Positions 10,954 to 19,829 of a stretch of 64,000 nucleotides of DNA are shown piece by piece. The stretch is taken from contig NZ_JAAOIW010000004.1 in assembly GCF_011440305.1 (NCBI RefSeq), positions 124,001 to 188,000 of the forward strand, written 5' to 3'. Source of the stretch: Paenibacillus agricola (GTDB lineage Bacteria > Bacillota > Bacilli > Paenibacillales > NBRC-103111). A program made the position numbers and the translations under genes. Position 1 is the first letter of the stretch. Every line of letters begins with the position of its first letter. A model generated the notes under the pieces. It had not been told where the DNA came from. It saw only the letters and a program-made list of their open reading frames with translations, and made no database searches.

Positions 10954-13029
10954 TTATTCAGCTTGCTTCTCAATCACAATGAGGCAGGTGCTATCGGGTA
11001 AATTCACAAGCTCCTGGCGTTCATTTCGCAGCTTAACCTTAAGACTCAGCGCCTCTGTATAGCCTTCCTGCAAAAAGTGGCGATTTTCCAAAATTAGCGC
11101 TTGGGAGCCGAGTACCTGATTAATGAAGCTAGTGAATTCAGATGGTGTGAAATACCCAAACTGCTCCTGTACTTCATGCACATAAGCCTCCTCGCCCCAT
11201 GTATAGGTGTAGAGAAACTCCATCGCATCATTAATCGGCATCATTACCTCGCTTGGCCCCAATACTTCGAATTGAATGCTTCTACCGGCAAAATCCTTCA
11301 CATACCGCTCCAGCCACAACATCCCGTCCTCGTCCACAAACGTAATAATCCGCTGCTGGTCGACGGGCTCGCTCATAACACCGTCCCTGATAATAATTCT
11401 GCCGCCTACGGGAATCACATCAAAAGCGCTGCGCAGAGCGGCAGCCACTGTGTCATGGTTAAATCGTTTGCCTTCATATTCCACATACGAATACAGCTCA
11501 TGCAAGATCGAAGAAAAGATGACCGTGTCAATGCTCCCCGGCGTCACATATTCTTTCAAATTTAGAGCATCGCCCTTCATCACAATCCAGCGGCGGTTTT
11601 CCAGCTGCCGTTTACGCTCCAGCGCTTCGATCACATTTTGCGAAATGTCGATGCCTATCGCCTGCTTGCTCTCAAGTGTTTCCTCAATCAAATCGAGCAT
11701 AACCCCGCCGCCAGGACCAATATCAACAACGCGGTTGCCTACAATATAGTCAAGAATAATTTTCTTGTAATCCGCCGTTTGATTCATCATCGATAAATAT
11801 TCTTCCTCATTGTGAAAACGGTCATAAGCATCCCTGCGCAGCTCGAAGAGGTCAAACAGCATAAGGACAGCTTTCTCATACAGCGGAGATTTCTCGGCTT
11901 CCATGCAAAATTGGATCAGCTTGTCGGCTGCCGCGGAGAACTCCATTTGAAAATATACGGTATCCGGCTGATGGCTTTCCCGTTTTAGCTTGGGTGCCAG
12001 GTGGCCGTTAGCAGGTAATTGATCAACAGCGATATCCTCAAAGCTGCATTCGCGTAAATATTTTTCGATCATTCTTTTTTTGTAGACATTAATTTTTTTC
12101 TGTCCGCGATAATCATAATACATCGAATTCATCATAGGCTCAAAGCTGATGTGTATGGCCGGCTTCGTTTCATCCGAGCTAGCAATCATAAAAAGCATCT
12201 TGCCAAATTCTTCAAAAGAAAACTCCTGAAGCGCCGCTTCAACAAACCATAAGGTTTTGTCCTCCAAGCATTGGAGTGCCTCAATAACAGCCGGCTTCTC
12301 CAGCAGCACGCCATATTCCAGCTCGAAGTTGGCTCCGCGTGCAATCGATTCCGAGCGCAGCCTTTTCAGCCTGCTTTTCAGCGAGAATCCGCCCTCCTCA
12401 CTGTTGCAGATAATAAGCTCCACAACCAGCTCGACCTCGCGCTCAACCACTTTCCATAGCTCCGGCGAAACAGCTGTGATGATACACGCATTCAACACCA
12501 GCAAAATATCTCTTAATTCACTGGCTGCAAGCATCCCTGATGTCACCAGCTCCGTCAAAGGCTTCTGTTCGGCGAAAGGCACCTCCCCCCGCAAATATTG
12601 CCCAATAAGTCCATGCGTATGGATAAGCGTAAAAATGACATGGCGCCTCGCCTCGCTCTGCTTCTGGTTGCCATGGCGCAAATAAATTTCTCCGGAGCCC
12701 ACATTGTGGGCCATCAAATGCACCCCCTGCTCCCGCCATACCATCCGCTGGCGCAGGCTTCCGCCCTTAGCGACCTCCGACCAGACCAGCACCTCTTCAA
12801 CGATCTCCCTAATCCAAAAGGACATGTGCTGCTGACTGAGCGCCTCCAACGATTTCTCGACATAATCGAGAACCGGATTTGCATTTATTAAATCGTGAAG
12901 CGATTGAACCCGTTCCAGATTGACCATTCTTTCTTCAGCTGAACCTATATAATGCAGCCAGGGATGCTCTGCAATAGCTACGTTCTCCTCATTTTTGTAA
13001 GCTTGAATAATGTCCAGTGCTAGCTGCAA
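10954..13029 (-). CDS. Large class I SAM-dependent methyltransferase
   Basis: A 691-residue protein. The C-terminal half is a Rossmann methyltransferase: motif [18 protein letters not shown] with the acidic strand end AIGIDIS at about residues 435-465, then [13 protein letters not shown] and [11 protein letters not shown]. The N-terminal 400 residues match nothing I recognise; they are helical and rich in Glu and Leu. The substrate is unknown. The stop is a few bases from a TerD-family remnant, so the gene may once have belonged to a ter-type stress locus, but this is inference from position only. Confidence 0.8.
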   Translation of the reverse strand: MQLALDIIQAYKNEENVAIAEHPWLHYIGSAEERMVNLERVQSLHDLINANPVLDYVEKSLEALSQQHMSFWIREIVEEVLVWSEVAKGGSLRQRMVWREQGVHLMAHNVGSGEIYLRHGNQKQSEARRHVIFTLIHTHGLIGQYLRGEVPFAEQKPLTELVTSGMLAASELRDILLVLNACIITAVSPELWKVVEREVELVVELIICNSEEGGFSLKSRLKRLRSESIARGANFELEYGVLLEKPAVIEALQCLEDKTLWFVEAALQEFSFEEFGKMLFMIASSDETKPAIHISFEPMMNSMYYDYRGQKKINVYKKRMIEKYLRECSFEDIAVDQLPANGHLAPKLKRESHQPDTVYFQMEFSAAADKLIQFCMEAEKSPLYEKAVLMLFDLFELRRDAYDRFHNEEEYLSMMNQTADYKKIILDYIVGNRVVDIGPGGGVMLDLIEETLESKQAIGIDISQNVIEALERKRQLENRRWIVMKGDALNLKEYVTPGSIDTVIFSSILHELYSYVEYEGKRFNHDTVAAALRSAFDVIPVGGRIIIRDGVMSEPVDQQRIITFVDEDGMLWLERYVKDFAGRSIQFEVLGPSEVMMPINDAMEFLYTYTWGEEAYVHEVQEQFGYFTPSEFTSFINQVLGSQALILENRHFLQEGYTEALSLKVKLRNERQELVNLPDSTCLIVIEKQAE

Positions 13030-13195
13030 AACGGCTCACCCTCTCTTGCCCTTTAGAACGTGCCATCAATAATCGTCCCGGCATTCATATCTATATTATC
13101 ACGCACGCATTTTATTGAAAATGTCGATGTTCGTGTTGCAATCTTAATCACAGGCACAACCTTGATCCTGATGTATTCGACAAACTCAAAATAAT

Positions 13196-13236
13196 CAAAA
13201 AAATGCACCTAAGCGCGAAAAAACGCCAAGGTGCAT
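13196..13236 (-). terminator. Rho-independent terminator after the BAX-inhibitor-like gene
   Basis: ATGCACCT and AGGTGCAT arms enclose a loop with a further GGCG/CGC pairing; on the minus strand seven T follow. Confidence 0.82.
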
Positions 13237-13261
13237 CGCAATCCCATATAGGTTCGCTTCC

Positions 13262-13915
13262 TTAATTCCTGCTAAAGCCCACAATCGAAGCCAAAAACCG
13301 TAATATATAAATGAACAGATTAATAAAGTTTAAATAAATATTAAGAGCGGCCATAGGCACTTGCTCAGAACCCACACCATCTTTATATTGGGATACATCG
13401 TATAATACCCAGCCGCTGAAAACAACAATGCCCAACACGGAGATGACCAAGTTCGTCACAGAGCCCATCGGTATAAATAAAGAAGCCAAGCTCACTACAA
13501 TTAATCCAATGGTCGCTGCGAATAAGAAGCCGCCCAGAAAGCTGAAATCTCTTTGCGAACGGTAAGCGTAGAAGGATAAACCTCCGAAAATACCTGCCGT
13601 AGCCAAGAAAGCAACGGATACCAGATTGGCTCCAAGTAAGCCGCCGTAATTAGCAATGACCGGGTATAAGGTTACTCCCGTTACCGCTGTAAAAATATAC
13701 AAAAAAGGATAACCTATCGTTTTGCCGCGGAATCGGATAATAAATACAGATACAAGCATGACCACTTCAACAACAATGAACAAGCCGACTAAGGAAGGCG
13801 GAATAAACATCGCACCCGCCAATGTACCTATAAACGAAACCAACAAAGAAAGCGCAAAAGTCTGCATTATATGCCCAAAGCTACCTGTATGCGATTGTAC
13901 TAATGTTCGATCCAT
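13262..13915 (-). CDS. Bax inhibitor-1/YccA family membrane protein
   Basis: A 217-residue protein with about seven hydrophobic helices, matching the BI-1/TMBIM family (B. subtilis YetJ, E. coli YccA), which act as pH-sensitive calcium leak channels or FtsH modulators. Family-like segments include YPFLYIFTAVTGVTLYPV, FGGLSFYAYRSQRDFSFLGG and SGWVLYDVSQY near the conserved C-terminal aspartates. AAGGAGG precedes the ATG by nine bases. It stands alone, with its own terminator. Confidence 0.88.
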   Translation of the reverse strand: MDRTLVQSHTGSFGHIMQTFALSLLVSFIGTLAGAMFIPPSLVGLFIVVEVVMLVSVFIIRFRGKTIGYPFLYIFTAVTGVTLYPVIANYGGLLGANLVSVAFLATAGIFGGLSFYAYRSQRDFSFLGGFLFAATIGLIVVSLASLFIPMGSVTNLVISVLGIVVFSGWVLYDVSQYKDGVGSEQVPMAALNIYLNFINLFIYILRFLASIVGFSRN

Positions 13916-14017
13916 ATCCTAAAACCTCCTTAACTAATACTTACGTGATTTGGCAATTTAAAGTTTCAATTTATTACTTATGTTATAACCTAGGCAACTC
14001 CCGTAACTTATGTAAGT

Positions 14018-14323
14018 TTATCTTGCTTGAAAATCGATTTCCAAAAAACGTGCAACTTCTTTTTTCCAAATATGCTCTACATAATCCACATGTACAGGAT
14101 GCTCATTGTAAGCTGTATAGGCTGCTTGGTCGACAAACTCCATCGAGAATCCATAATCATAATCGTTTTTGCCGCTTATCTGACGAAACACTGCGAAATT
14201 CTCCACTAATGGAATCACTGATAAAACCGCTTCACTTTTCTGCAAAAATTGCTCGGCTTGCTCTGAGCCCGCCTCAACCTGCAAATTAAAAATTACCATA
14301 TGCTTAATTCGTAGTTCTGCCAA
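14018..14323 (-). CDS. Dabb (stress-responsive alpha/beta barrel) family protein
   Basis: A 102-residue protein beginning LAELRIKHMVIFNL and containing ENFAVFRQIS, YDYGFSMEF and YNEHPVHVDYVEHIW, the usual elements of the dimeric Dabb fold. The role in bacteria is mostly unknown. I start at a TTG (14323) because GGAGG lies seven bases upstream; the longer open frame upstream has no ribosome site and reads into the control region of the divergent LCP gene. Confidence 0.83.
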   Translation of the reverse strand: MAELRIKHMVIFNLQVEAGSEQAEQFLQKSEAVLSVIPLVENFAVFRQISGKNDYDYGFSMEFVDQAAYTAYNEHPVHVDYVEHIWKKEVARFLEIDFQAR

Positions 14324-14462
14324 TGTCAAACCTCCATTCTTATGATTATAATCCAAACCTCCAACTATCATACCAATTTCATGCATATTTTTCCATACGG
14401 TCAAAGTTATTTCATTGGTTACACCTTTACGATCCATTATGGAGCATGAATCGACGTATCTT

Positions 14463-14482
14463 TGAATATTTCCCAATATTCA
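14463..14482. promoter_or_regulatory. 8-bp inverted repeat between divergent genes
   Basis: TGAATATT, four bases, AATATTCA: perfect 8-bp arms. It lies between the Dabb gene and the LCP gene, about 25 bases from a second, longer inverted repeat, and is a candidate operator. Confidence 0.45.
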
Positions 14483-14505
14483 TGATGATACTAGTCAAAA
14501 TATTG

Positions 14506-14534
14506 AATCTATGATACATTATGTATCATAGATT
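14506..14534. promoter_or_regulatory. Perfect 12-bp inverted repeat upstream of the LCP gene
   Basis: AATCTATGATAC, a five-base spacer, and GTATCATAGATT. It ends five bases before the GGAGG of the LCP gene and has no T run after it, so it looks like an operator over the transcription start or a leader hairpin rather than a terminator. Confidence 0.55.
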
Positions 14535-14555
14535 ATACGGAGGTAATGATGATCG

Positions 14556-15725
14556 ATGAATACATTCGTTAAGTGTTTGCTTGCTTGTACCTCGCTTGGG
14601 CTTGCGCTGTGCGCCTGGATGGTTTTCGAGCTTAATCCCAGCCAACATTTCGAAGCTCATGCTCTGCCTGTGCTGGCCACACCTGCCCAGCCTATCAAGA
14701 ATCTCCCTAACGACGGATCCAGCTTCAGCTTTCGGCTTAAGCACCAGCAATATGTACAGCAGCTAGTAGCATCCAGCATGCTGCCAGCAGCTATAATTGC
14801 TCCAGGTACAGGTACAGGTACAGACACAGACATAGGCTCAGGTACTACAGCAGACTCGGTTACGTTATCCGTTACGTCTTCCGTTAAATCTTTTGCTACA
14901 GCTATAGAAGCTAAAGCTCCTCCTTCCGAAACCGAGAAGGCTGATTCCAAACAACAAGCCTTCAATATCCTCTTGATCGGCGTAGACAGCAAAGGCGCCG
15001 AACAGGCACGAAGCGATGTGATCCTGCTTGTTCGAGTCGTGCCTGCTACCAAAAAAGCCATACTCATATCCGTGCCGCGTGATACACAGGTGCATATTGC
15101 TGGTGTAGGTGCTACGAAAATTAACCACGCCCATATTCTTGGCCAAGCCCGGGGTGGCAGCCAAGGCGGTGTGGAAGCGGTCATCCAAGCCGTTAGCGAT
15201 TTGTTCCAGCTTCCCATCCATTATTATGCCAAAACTAATTTTTCAGGATTCGAGCAGTTTATCGATGAAATTGGCGGAGTCAGCTTGGACGTGCCACATG
15301 ATATGCTCATATCGGATAACCGAACCTTGCTGGCAGCAGGTCCTCACCACTTAGATGGCGCCCGATCCCTTGATTTTGTGAGGGAGCGTTATTCTTTGGA
15401 GAATGGCGATTGGGGGCGCCAAACCGACCAATCGTTGTTGCTTAAGGCAGTTGTCCAGAAGCTGCTGGAGCCCGAGCAATTGCCGTCCCTTCCCAGCCTT
15501 CTGGCACGCGCAAAAAATGACTGGGTTGAAACCAATTTCACCGAAAGTGACCTCCTAAGCCTAGCTTGGCTATTTAAGGGGTTTGACCCCAAATTGGTTA
15601 GCCATATCCAGCTTCCAGGGCATTCAGCTATGGGTCAGGATCCTTTAGTTGGTAAAATGCTCTGGTACTGGATTCCCGATTTAAAGCAAATTAGCGAAAT
15701 CACCCAAAGACTTATTAAGTCTTAG
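14556..15725 (+). CDS. LytR-CpsA-Psr (LCP) family glycopolymer ligase
   Basis: A 389-residue membrane-anchored protein. Residues 5-25 form one transmembrane segment, then a low-complexity Gly/Thr/Asp linker with a six-base DNA repeat (about residues 83-95), then the LCP domain from about residue 128: ILLIGVDSK, RSDVILLVRVVP, ISVPRDTQVHIAG, INHAHILGQ and ARSLDFVRERY. LCP enzymes attach teichoic acids or other polymers to peptidoglycan from a polyprenyl-phosphate carrier outside the cell. The arginines and aspartates of the lipid site are present. GGAGG is 12 bases before the ATG, rather far. The gene has a perfect inverted repeat just upstream. Confidence 0.88.
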   Translation: MNTFVKCLLACTSLGLALCAWMVFELNPSQHFEAHALPVLATPAQPIKNLPNDGSSFSFRLKHQQYVQQLVASSMLPAAIIAPGTGTGTDTDIGSGTTADSVTLSVTSSVKSFATAIEAKAPPSETEKADSKQQAFNILLIGVDSKGAEQARSDVILLVRVVPATKKAILISVPRDTQVHIAGVGATKINHAHILGQARGGSQGGVEAVIQAVSDLFQLPIHYYAKTNFSGFEQFIDEIGGVSLDVPHDMLISDNRTLLAAGPHHLDGARSLDFVRERYSLENGDWGRQTDQSLLLKAVVQKLLEPEQLPSLPSLLARAKNDWVETNFTESDLLSLAWLFKGFDPKLVSHIQLPGHSAMGQDPLVGKMLWYWIPDLKQISEITQRLIKS

Positions 15726-15808
15726 AAAAGTGGGTGTTCCAAAGCTCAAAAAAGTGGTATGATATTTACCAAAATCAAACCGTCTTTTAAGACAAAGGAG
15801 CAGCAGCC

Positions 15809-16072
15809 ATGAGTGTTCATCAAGCCATTACGTCCCATACCTTAAAAATGCATGCTCATTTGGATGCCTTCTTGCTGCTCGACCAACAGCGTGAGCTCGC
15901 CATTGACCAGGCGATTGCTCTTTGCGCAGCAGGTGAGCCCTTCTCATTAGAAGGAGTGAATGTCATTACAGCAAGAATCAACGAGCATGCCAAGCAAGGC
16001 ATATCACCGACACGCCCTCATGTTACTAAGGAGATGGTAACGGAGTATGTACAGCGCAAGGCTGCTAAATAG
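15809..16072 (+). CDS. DUF2533 family protein (YpbS-like)
   Basis: An 87-residue soluble protein that resembles B. subtilis YpbS: AHLDAFLLLDQQRELAIDQAI, GVNVITARINEHAK and VTKEMVTEYV. Function unknown. AAAGGAG is eight bases before the ATG. Its last eight bases overlap the end of the convergent NUDIX gene. Confidence 0.75.
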   Translation: MSVHQAITSHTLKMHAHLDAFLLLDQQRELAIDQAIALCAAGEPFSLEGVNVITARINEHAKQGISPTRPHVTKEMVTEYVQRKAAK

Positions 16073-16700
16073 GCAGCCCTAAGCCTGCAAGCACCAGCTT
16101 ATAATATTCCGGTGCATGAGGCACGAAGTCCTGCGAGCTAAAGCAATGCTGAGCCTCCTTCAGCGATCCATCAGGTGCAAGCGAAACTCCAGCTGCCCAC
16201 ACAGGCTGCTTGGTGTCCAATTCGCAAAAAAGCCGCACAATATCTTGGACACTAATCCAATACAGTCCTGTTACCTCATCCTCCTGCATCTGGTAAGCGG
16301 CCAAAGCCTGATTTGATACCATGCCAAACACATGGCAAATTTCCCGGTCTATCAGACCGGGTTTTATGTGGTTTTGCACACGATAAATACCGCAGGGAAT
16401 CAATTGCTCAAACGGCACAGACAGACCCAACTCCTCCTCCAGCTCGCGGCTACCTTGTTTAACACTTTCCCCGGCTTGCAGATGCCCTGCACAAGAAATA
16501 TCAAGCAGGCTTGGGTAGGTATCTTTATTTGCATGCCGAAGTTGAAATAATAAATGAGGTTTGCCATCAACCTCTGATACAATCCAACAATGAAAGGTTT
16601 GGTGCCAGAGCCCTTCGGCATGCACCTTTTGGCGGCTAGCCTGTCCAAGTAGATTCAATTGCTCATCATAAATATCAAAATATTCCTTTTTTTCTTCCAT
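16065..16700 (-). CDS. NUDIX hydrolase (YfcD/isopentenyl-isomerase-like)
   Basis: About 211 residues. The NUDIX box is GHLQAGESVKQGSRELEEEL, with the REXXEE core that binds magnesium. The N-terminal EYFDIYDEQLNLLGQASR and GLWHQTFHCWIV are typical of the YfcD subgroup, which is related to isopentenyl-diphosphate isomerase but usually hydrolyses nucleoside diphosphate derivatives. Substrate unknown. I prefer the ATG at 16700 (AAGGAG 11 bases upstream) over the GTG three codons earlier, which would be only two bases from it. Confidence 0.85.
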   Translation of the reverse strand: MEEKKEYFDIYDEQLNLLGQASRQKVHAEGLWHQTFHCWIVSEVDGKPHLLFQLRHANKDTYPSLLDISCAGHLQAGESVKQGSRELEEELGLSVPFEQLIPCGIYRVQNHIKPGLIDREICHVFGMVSNQALAAYQMQEDEVTGLYWISVQDIVRLFCELDTKQPVWAAGVSLAPDGSLKEAQHCFSSQDFVPHAPEYYKLVLAGLGLPI

Positions 16701-16851
16701 AATTTTCACTTCTCCTTAACTTTTAGCCCTTAAAGTTTATTTTTTATAAAAACTGATTCAATTACGAAATAATAGGTTATATATACTATAATATATCGAT
16801 AACGTCGCGAACCACGGTACCGCTTCGTTACAATTGGGAGGCTAACTAAGA

Positions 16852-17604
16852 ATGAATTCACTAAACAACCAATTTGCGAAGGCAGCAGAAGGCATGTACT
16901 ATACTTATGAAGAAAAAGGGAAATCCAGATTTATCGAGGTTAACGACGCTTTTTCTACATTAGTTGGCATTTCTAAATCCAAGCTACTCAGTATGGACCC
17001 GAATGAAATTTTTGCACCAGAATCGTTAAAAAAGATGGAGCAAAAAAAGCAACGCTTGAACCAAAAAGGCTACTTATACGCCGAAGAAACACTAAACGTT
17101 AACAATGGTGATAAATTAAGTGTCGAAATCCATAGCAGCAAAATTCGTTGGGAGCAAAAAGATTTATATTTCCATGTTGTAAAAGAAGTATCCGAGAAAA
17201 AATGGCTTTCTAGCCAAATCCGTAATAAACCTCTAATGGCCTCAGGATTGCTGAATGAAGAGCTGGTTATTTCCGAGATCCATAATCATTATGAGCCTTT
17301 GCCCTTTGAAGAGCCAAAAGAAGGTTTTATTGGTTCCTCTTTGCTTTCCTTTATTAATTCGGCTGAATCCTTAAAGGTCAGACGCAGTATTTCCAAAGCA
17401 TTGGAATACCACCAGGAAAAGCAAGTAACCTTTATGTCCATTAATCCTTATGATACCGGAGATATTAAGCTCCGTGCTGTGTTCAAACCTTTATTTAATG
17501 GAAACAACGAAGTTATCAAAATTGCTTTTATTTTATGCAGAGCCGATTCTGCGGAAGAAGTAACTGAACCTCCAATCTCACCATTATTGCTGGCTTGTTT
17601 GTAA
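16852..17604 (+). CDS. PAS-domain protein without an output domain
   Basis: A 250-residue cytoplasmic protein. Residues about 8-115 form a PAS domain (GMYYTYEEKGKSRFIEVNDAF, followed by LVGISKSKLL and a PAC-like YFHVVKEVSEKK). Residues about 125-235 look like a second, poorly conserved PAS fold. No kinase, cyclase, phosphodiesterase or HTH is seen. A TATAAT lies at 16787-16792 without a clear -35 box. It may act through protein-protein contact; partner unknown. The last residues do not suggest truncation. Confidence 0.65.
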   Translation: MNSLNNQFAKAAEGMYYTYEEKGKSRFIEVNDAFSTLVGISKSKLLSMDPNEIFAPESLKKMEQKKQRLNQKGYLYAEETLNVNNGDKLSVEIHSSKIRWEQKDLYFHVVKEVSEKKWLSSQIRNKPLMASGLLNEELVISEIHNHYEPLPFEEPKEGFIGSSLLSFINSAESLKVRRSISKALEYHQEKQVTFMSINPYDTGDIKLRAVFKPLFNGNNEVIKIAFILCRADSAEEVTEPPISPLLLACL

Positions 17605-17629
17605 AAATAGTAAAAAAAATAAATATGGC

Positions 17630-17658
17630 TTGCATTTTGAACCGATAAGTGGTATTAT
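17630..17658 (+). promoter_or_regulatory. SigmaA-type promoter, start of a long leader
   Basis: TTGCAT (17630-17635), 17 bases, TATTAT (17653-17658). It points toward the small membrane protein gene 400 bases further on, so the transcript would carry a long untranslated leader. Confidence 0.5.
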
Positions 17659-17659
17659 T

Positions 17660-18060
17660 TATAGTTGTATCAATTAATGCACCCCCACTTGATTTTCCTC
17701 GGTTCATTTTTTTGTTCCACTACTCATAAAAATCATCCAAATTCCCATAACCCTAAAGAATTTGTATTCGTGGTAACTGATTCACACTGGCACGGTCTAG
17801 GAGCCGTAAGGATGAAAGAGAGGTAGGGCTTTCATTGTTTTAGAACACATTATTTTTATGTATGGCTGTAGGTTGCATTACCTATTGATACATCCATGAA
17901 GAGCTCAACCTATTTTCTATTGTATTTGCTAGTACGATTGGGAGCTCTTCCTTCTTTATATCGTTAAATTTGATGATCACGATGTAACCCTGCTCATATT
18001 TCTACTAGGGTTACATCCTATACATATGTTTTGCCCAGTAATTCAAATGAGGAGGTGTTC
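17660..18060 (+). ncRNA. Candidate structured 5' leader or small RNA
   Basis: This gene-free stretch holds a series of hairpins in the plus-strand sense: ACGG/CCGT (17792-17807), ATGAAAG/CTTTCAT (17812-17835), GAAGAGCTC/GAGCTCTTC (17898-17950, long loop) and GATGTAACCCT/AGGGTTACATC (17981-18017, 11-bp perfect arms). The last ends about 30 bases before the ribosome site of the next gene. I cannot match it to SAM, c-di-GMP, ykkC, M-box or T-box consensus. It could be a cis-regulatory leader or a separate RNA. Confidence 0.4.
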
Positions 18061-18065
18061 CCAAC

Positions 18066-18386
18066 GTGTCAATGAACCCCGAAATGCTTAACAAGCCTTC
18101 AAGTGCAAACAATTATCAAGATTCCTATGCACCACAAGCTCCGGTATTAACCGTAAAAGATTGGCTTCTTACTTTAATAGTTGGCATTATCCCTATCGTT
18201 AATATCGTTATGTTATTCGTTTGGGCATTTGGTGGGAATGCAAATCCCAACAAAAGCAATTATGCCAAGGCAACCTTAATTATTGCTGCCGTTGTAATTG
18301 TTCTTTATATCTTGGCCATTATCGCGTTCTTATTAATTTTTGGAATGGCAGGCATTTCCAGTGGCATGTTCGATGATTTCCAATAA
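18066..18386 (+). CDS. Small membrane protein, function unknown
   Basis: A 106-residue protein with a 30-residue polar N-terminus, two predicted membrane helices (about 33-55 and 70-95) joined by GGNANPNKSNYAKA, and a short acidic end. It starts at a GTG behind AGGAGG with ten bases of spacing. A strong terminator follows. I do not recognise a named family. The long structured leader suggests post-transcriptional control. Confidence 0.72.
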   Translation: MSMNPEMLNKPSSANNYQDSYAPQAPVLTVKDWLLTLIVGIIPIVNIVMLFVWAFGGNANPNKSNYAKATLIIAAVVIVLYILAIIAFLLIFGMAGISSGMFDDFQ

Positions 18387-18406
18387 GCTGCTTATAAATG
18401 ACAAGC

Positions 18407-18430
18407 AAGCGGGCGAAAGCCCGCTTTTTG
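18407..18430 (+). terminator. Rho-independent terminator after the small membrane protein gene
   Basis: AAGCGGGC, GAAA tetraloop, GCCCGCTT, then TTTG: a textbook terminator. Confidence 0.9.
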
Positions 18431-18443
18431 TATTGCCCCCAAC

Positions 18444-18468
18444 AAAAAAAGCTTGATTGCTCAAGCTT
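18444..18468 (-). terminator. Rho-independent terminator after the HPr-like gene
   Basis: On the minus strand AAGCTTGA, GCAA, TCAAGCTT is followed by a T run. Confidence 0.85.
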
Positions 18469-18475
18469 ACTAAGG

Positions 18476-18727
18476 TTAATCCTCCAATAAATGGCTCATC
18501 TCATTAATCGCTTCTTCCTCATCACGGCCTTTAGCTTGAATCGTAATTCGGGTGCCCGTCCGCATGGGTATCAGTAGCATCCCCAGAATGCTTTTGGCGT
18601 CCAAATTTATGTTTTCCCGTTCAAACTTAATGGTAATATCGGAACGGTAAGTACTGGCTTTCTGGGCGACCATTTGCAAATATTGCGGCTGTAAGTCATG
18701 CGAGATTTCGATTTTGTGCACTCTCAT
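18476..18727 (-). CDS. HPr-like protein lacking the active-site histidine (Crh-like)
   Basis: An 83-residue protein of HPr fold. Aligned to HPr, the HARP motif around His15 is replaced by LQPQYL, with a glutamine (Gln13 here) where the phosphorylated histidine would be, so it cannot carry PTS phosphate. The serine site is kept: DAKSILGM with Ser46, in the context that HPr kinase recognises. B. subtilis Crh also has Gln in place of His15, but it keeps ARP while this protein does not. It may therefore be a regulatory protein phosphorylated only on serine. GGAGG is seven bases before the ATG; the gene stands alone with its own terminator. A divergent HprK gene lies 3.3 kb away. Confidence 0.78.
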   Translation of the reverse strand: MRVHKIEISHDLQPQYLQMVAQKASTYRSDITIKFERENINLDAKSILGMLLIPMRTGTRITIQAKGRDEEEAINEMSHLLED

Positions 18728-18955
18728 TAGAACGCCTCCGTTCGAATATACTTGATGTTAATATGGCTGTTGCTCCATTATAACTACATGTTACAACACA
18801 TTCTGGCTTCTGAGAAGTACATGCAATCGTTTTCATTCATTTTCATTTTGTAGACCATTGAAATCACTGATCTTTTGTTATAAAAACAACAAAACAAGCC
18901 TGAAAGCCATTTATCATGTGGCTTCCAGGCTTTTATACGATTATAAACTTTCCTT

Positions 18956-19324
18956 TTACTCATCCGATTCTGAATTATTTTCAGATTCGGATTCAGATTC
19001 TACATACCGCTTGAGCAAATTCAATTTATTTTCCCAATGCCGCTCGTAATAAGCAAGCCATTGCTTCAATTCAAGAAGCGGATCGGATGCAAGATGGTAA
19101 CGGGTCTCACGCCCAACCTTCCTCTCCTTAACAAGTCCGGCTTCTGCCAAAATACGCAAATGCTTCGATACCGCTGTCCGGCTCATAGGAAAATGGCCGC
19201 TGATGACAGTGACGGGCAGCTCTTGGTCGATAAGTAGTTGAAGCAGGCTTCGCCTTGTTGGATCAGCGATCGCTTGAAAGACATCATATTTCCCCGAGGT
19301 TGCGGGTAAATCAGGCTTCGACAT
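18956..19324 (-). CDS. ArsR-family winged-helix repressor
   Basis: A 122-residue regulator: FQAIADPTRRSLLQLLID, SRTAVSKHLRILAEAGLV and REVGRETRYHL-like wing (KVGRETRYHLA). No metal-site cysteines are seen, so it belongs to the metal-free group often paired with SRPBCC proteins. The C-terminus is an unusual Ser/Glu tail (VESESESENN). It overlaps the upstream SRPBCC gene by 14 bases, so translation is coupled. Likely autoregulator through GAAAC/GTTTC elements around the shared promoter. Confidence 0.9.
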   Translation of the reverse strand: MSKPDLPATSGKYDVFQAIADPTRRSLLQLLIDQELPVTVISGHFPMSRTAVSKHLRILAEAGLVKERKVGRETRYHLASDPLLELKQWLAYYERHWENKLNLLKRYVESESESENNSESDE

Positions 19325-19736
19325 ACGCGACCAGCGTTTTGCCCAGCCCAACCCAGCCCTGAGCCATATTATCGCGAATCATTGTATGCGAGAGTCCAAA
19401 TTCATTGACCGTATTAGCATCCCAGCCAGCATGCACCAGGGTTAGCTCTGTCTGCTCTCCAAGCTCGACCAACGTAAAGGAAATCGTCCAATCCTTGGCC
19501 CATTTGAAAGAAAGGCTATGGGGTGGGTCAATCGCGATCACTTGGCAGGGCGACATCCCAAAAGGACCCGCGTCAATTTCGAATTCATGTCCAGCAACAG
19601 GCTGAAAATCATTAGGCATAAACCAGGCTGCAATACCTTCAGACGTAGCTACGGCATTCCATACTTTCTGAATAGGCGCCTTCATAACTAACGTTTGAAC
19701 GATATCAGGTAATGCGGATTGAAGCTTGTCTTCCAT
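19311..19736 (-). CDS. SRPBCC (AHSA1-like) domain protein
   Basis: A 141-residue single-domain protein of the START/AHSA1 fold: VMKAPIQKVWNAVATSEGIAAWFM, FEIDAGPFG, DPPHSLSFKW and TELTLVHAGWD. Such proteins form a hydrophobic ligand pocket; those encoded with ArsR regulators are mostly uncharacterised. GGAGG lies eight bases before the ATG. First gene of a two-gene operon with the ArsR repressor. Confidence 0.88.
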   Translation of the reverse strand: MEDKLQSALPDIVQTLVMKAPIQKVWNAVATSEGIAAWFMPNDFQPVAGHEFEIDAGPFGMSPCQVIAIDPPHSLSFKWAKDWTISFTLVELGEQTELTLVHAGWDANTVNEFGLSHTMIRDNMAQGWVGLGKTLVAYVEA

Positions 19737-19768
19737 TTGAATAACCTCCAGCAGTTTTTTGGGGAATA

Positions 19769-19786
19769 CGAAACTATTTGGTTTCG
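19769..19786. promoter_or_regulatory. GAAAC/GTTTC inverted repeat, probable ArsR operator
   Basis: CGAAAC, six bases, GTTTCG, lying between the promoter and the SRPBCC start. A related AAATGGTTTC element lies in the promoter spacer at about 19805-19814, giving repeated (T/A)TGGTTTC half-sites. Confidence 0.5.
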
Positions 19787-19791
19787 CATTT

Positions 19792-19821
19792 ATTATATGG
19801 CACCAAATGGTTTCATGTCAA
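19792..19821 (-). promoter_or_regulatory. SigmaA promoter of the SRPBCC-ArsR operon
   Basis: On the minus strand TTGACA (19821-19816), 18 bases, TATAAT (19797-19792). Confidence 0.72.
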
Positions 19822-19829
19822 ATGTTATG

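Noticed and set aside
14800-14840. Phase-variable repeat in the LCP gene
   Set aside because: The repeat unit is six bases, so gain or loss would keep the reading frame; it only encodes a flexible linker.
17780-17845. Possible SAM riboswitch because of an AGAGAGGTAGGG stretch
   Set aside because: The rest of the SAM-I core is missing, and the next gene is a small membrane protein with no link to methionine metabolism.
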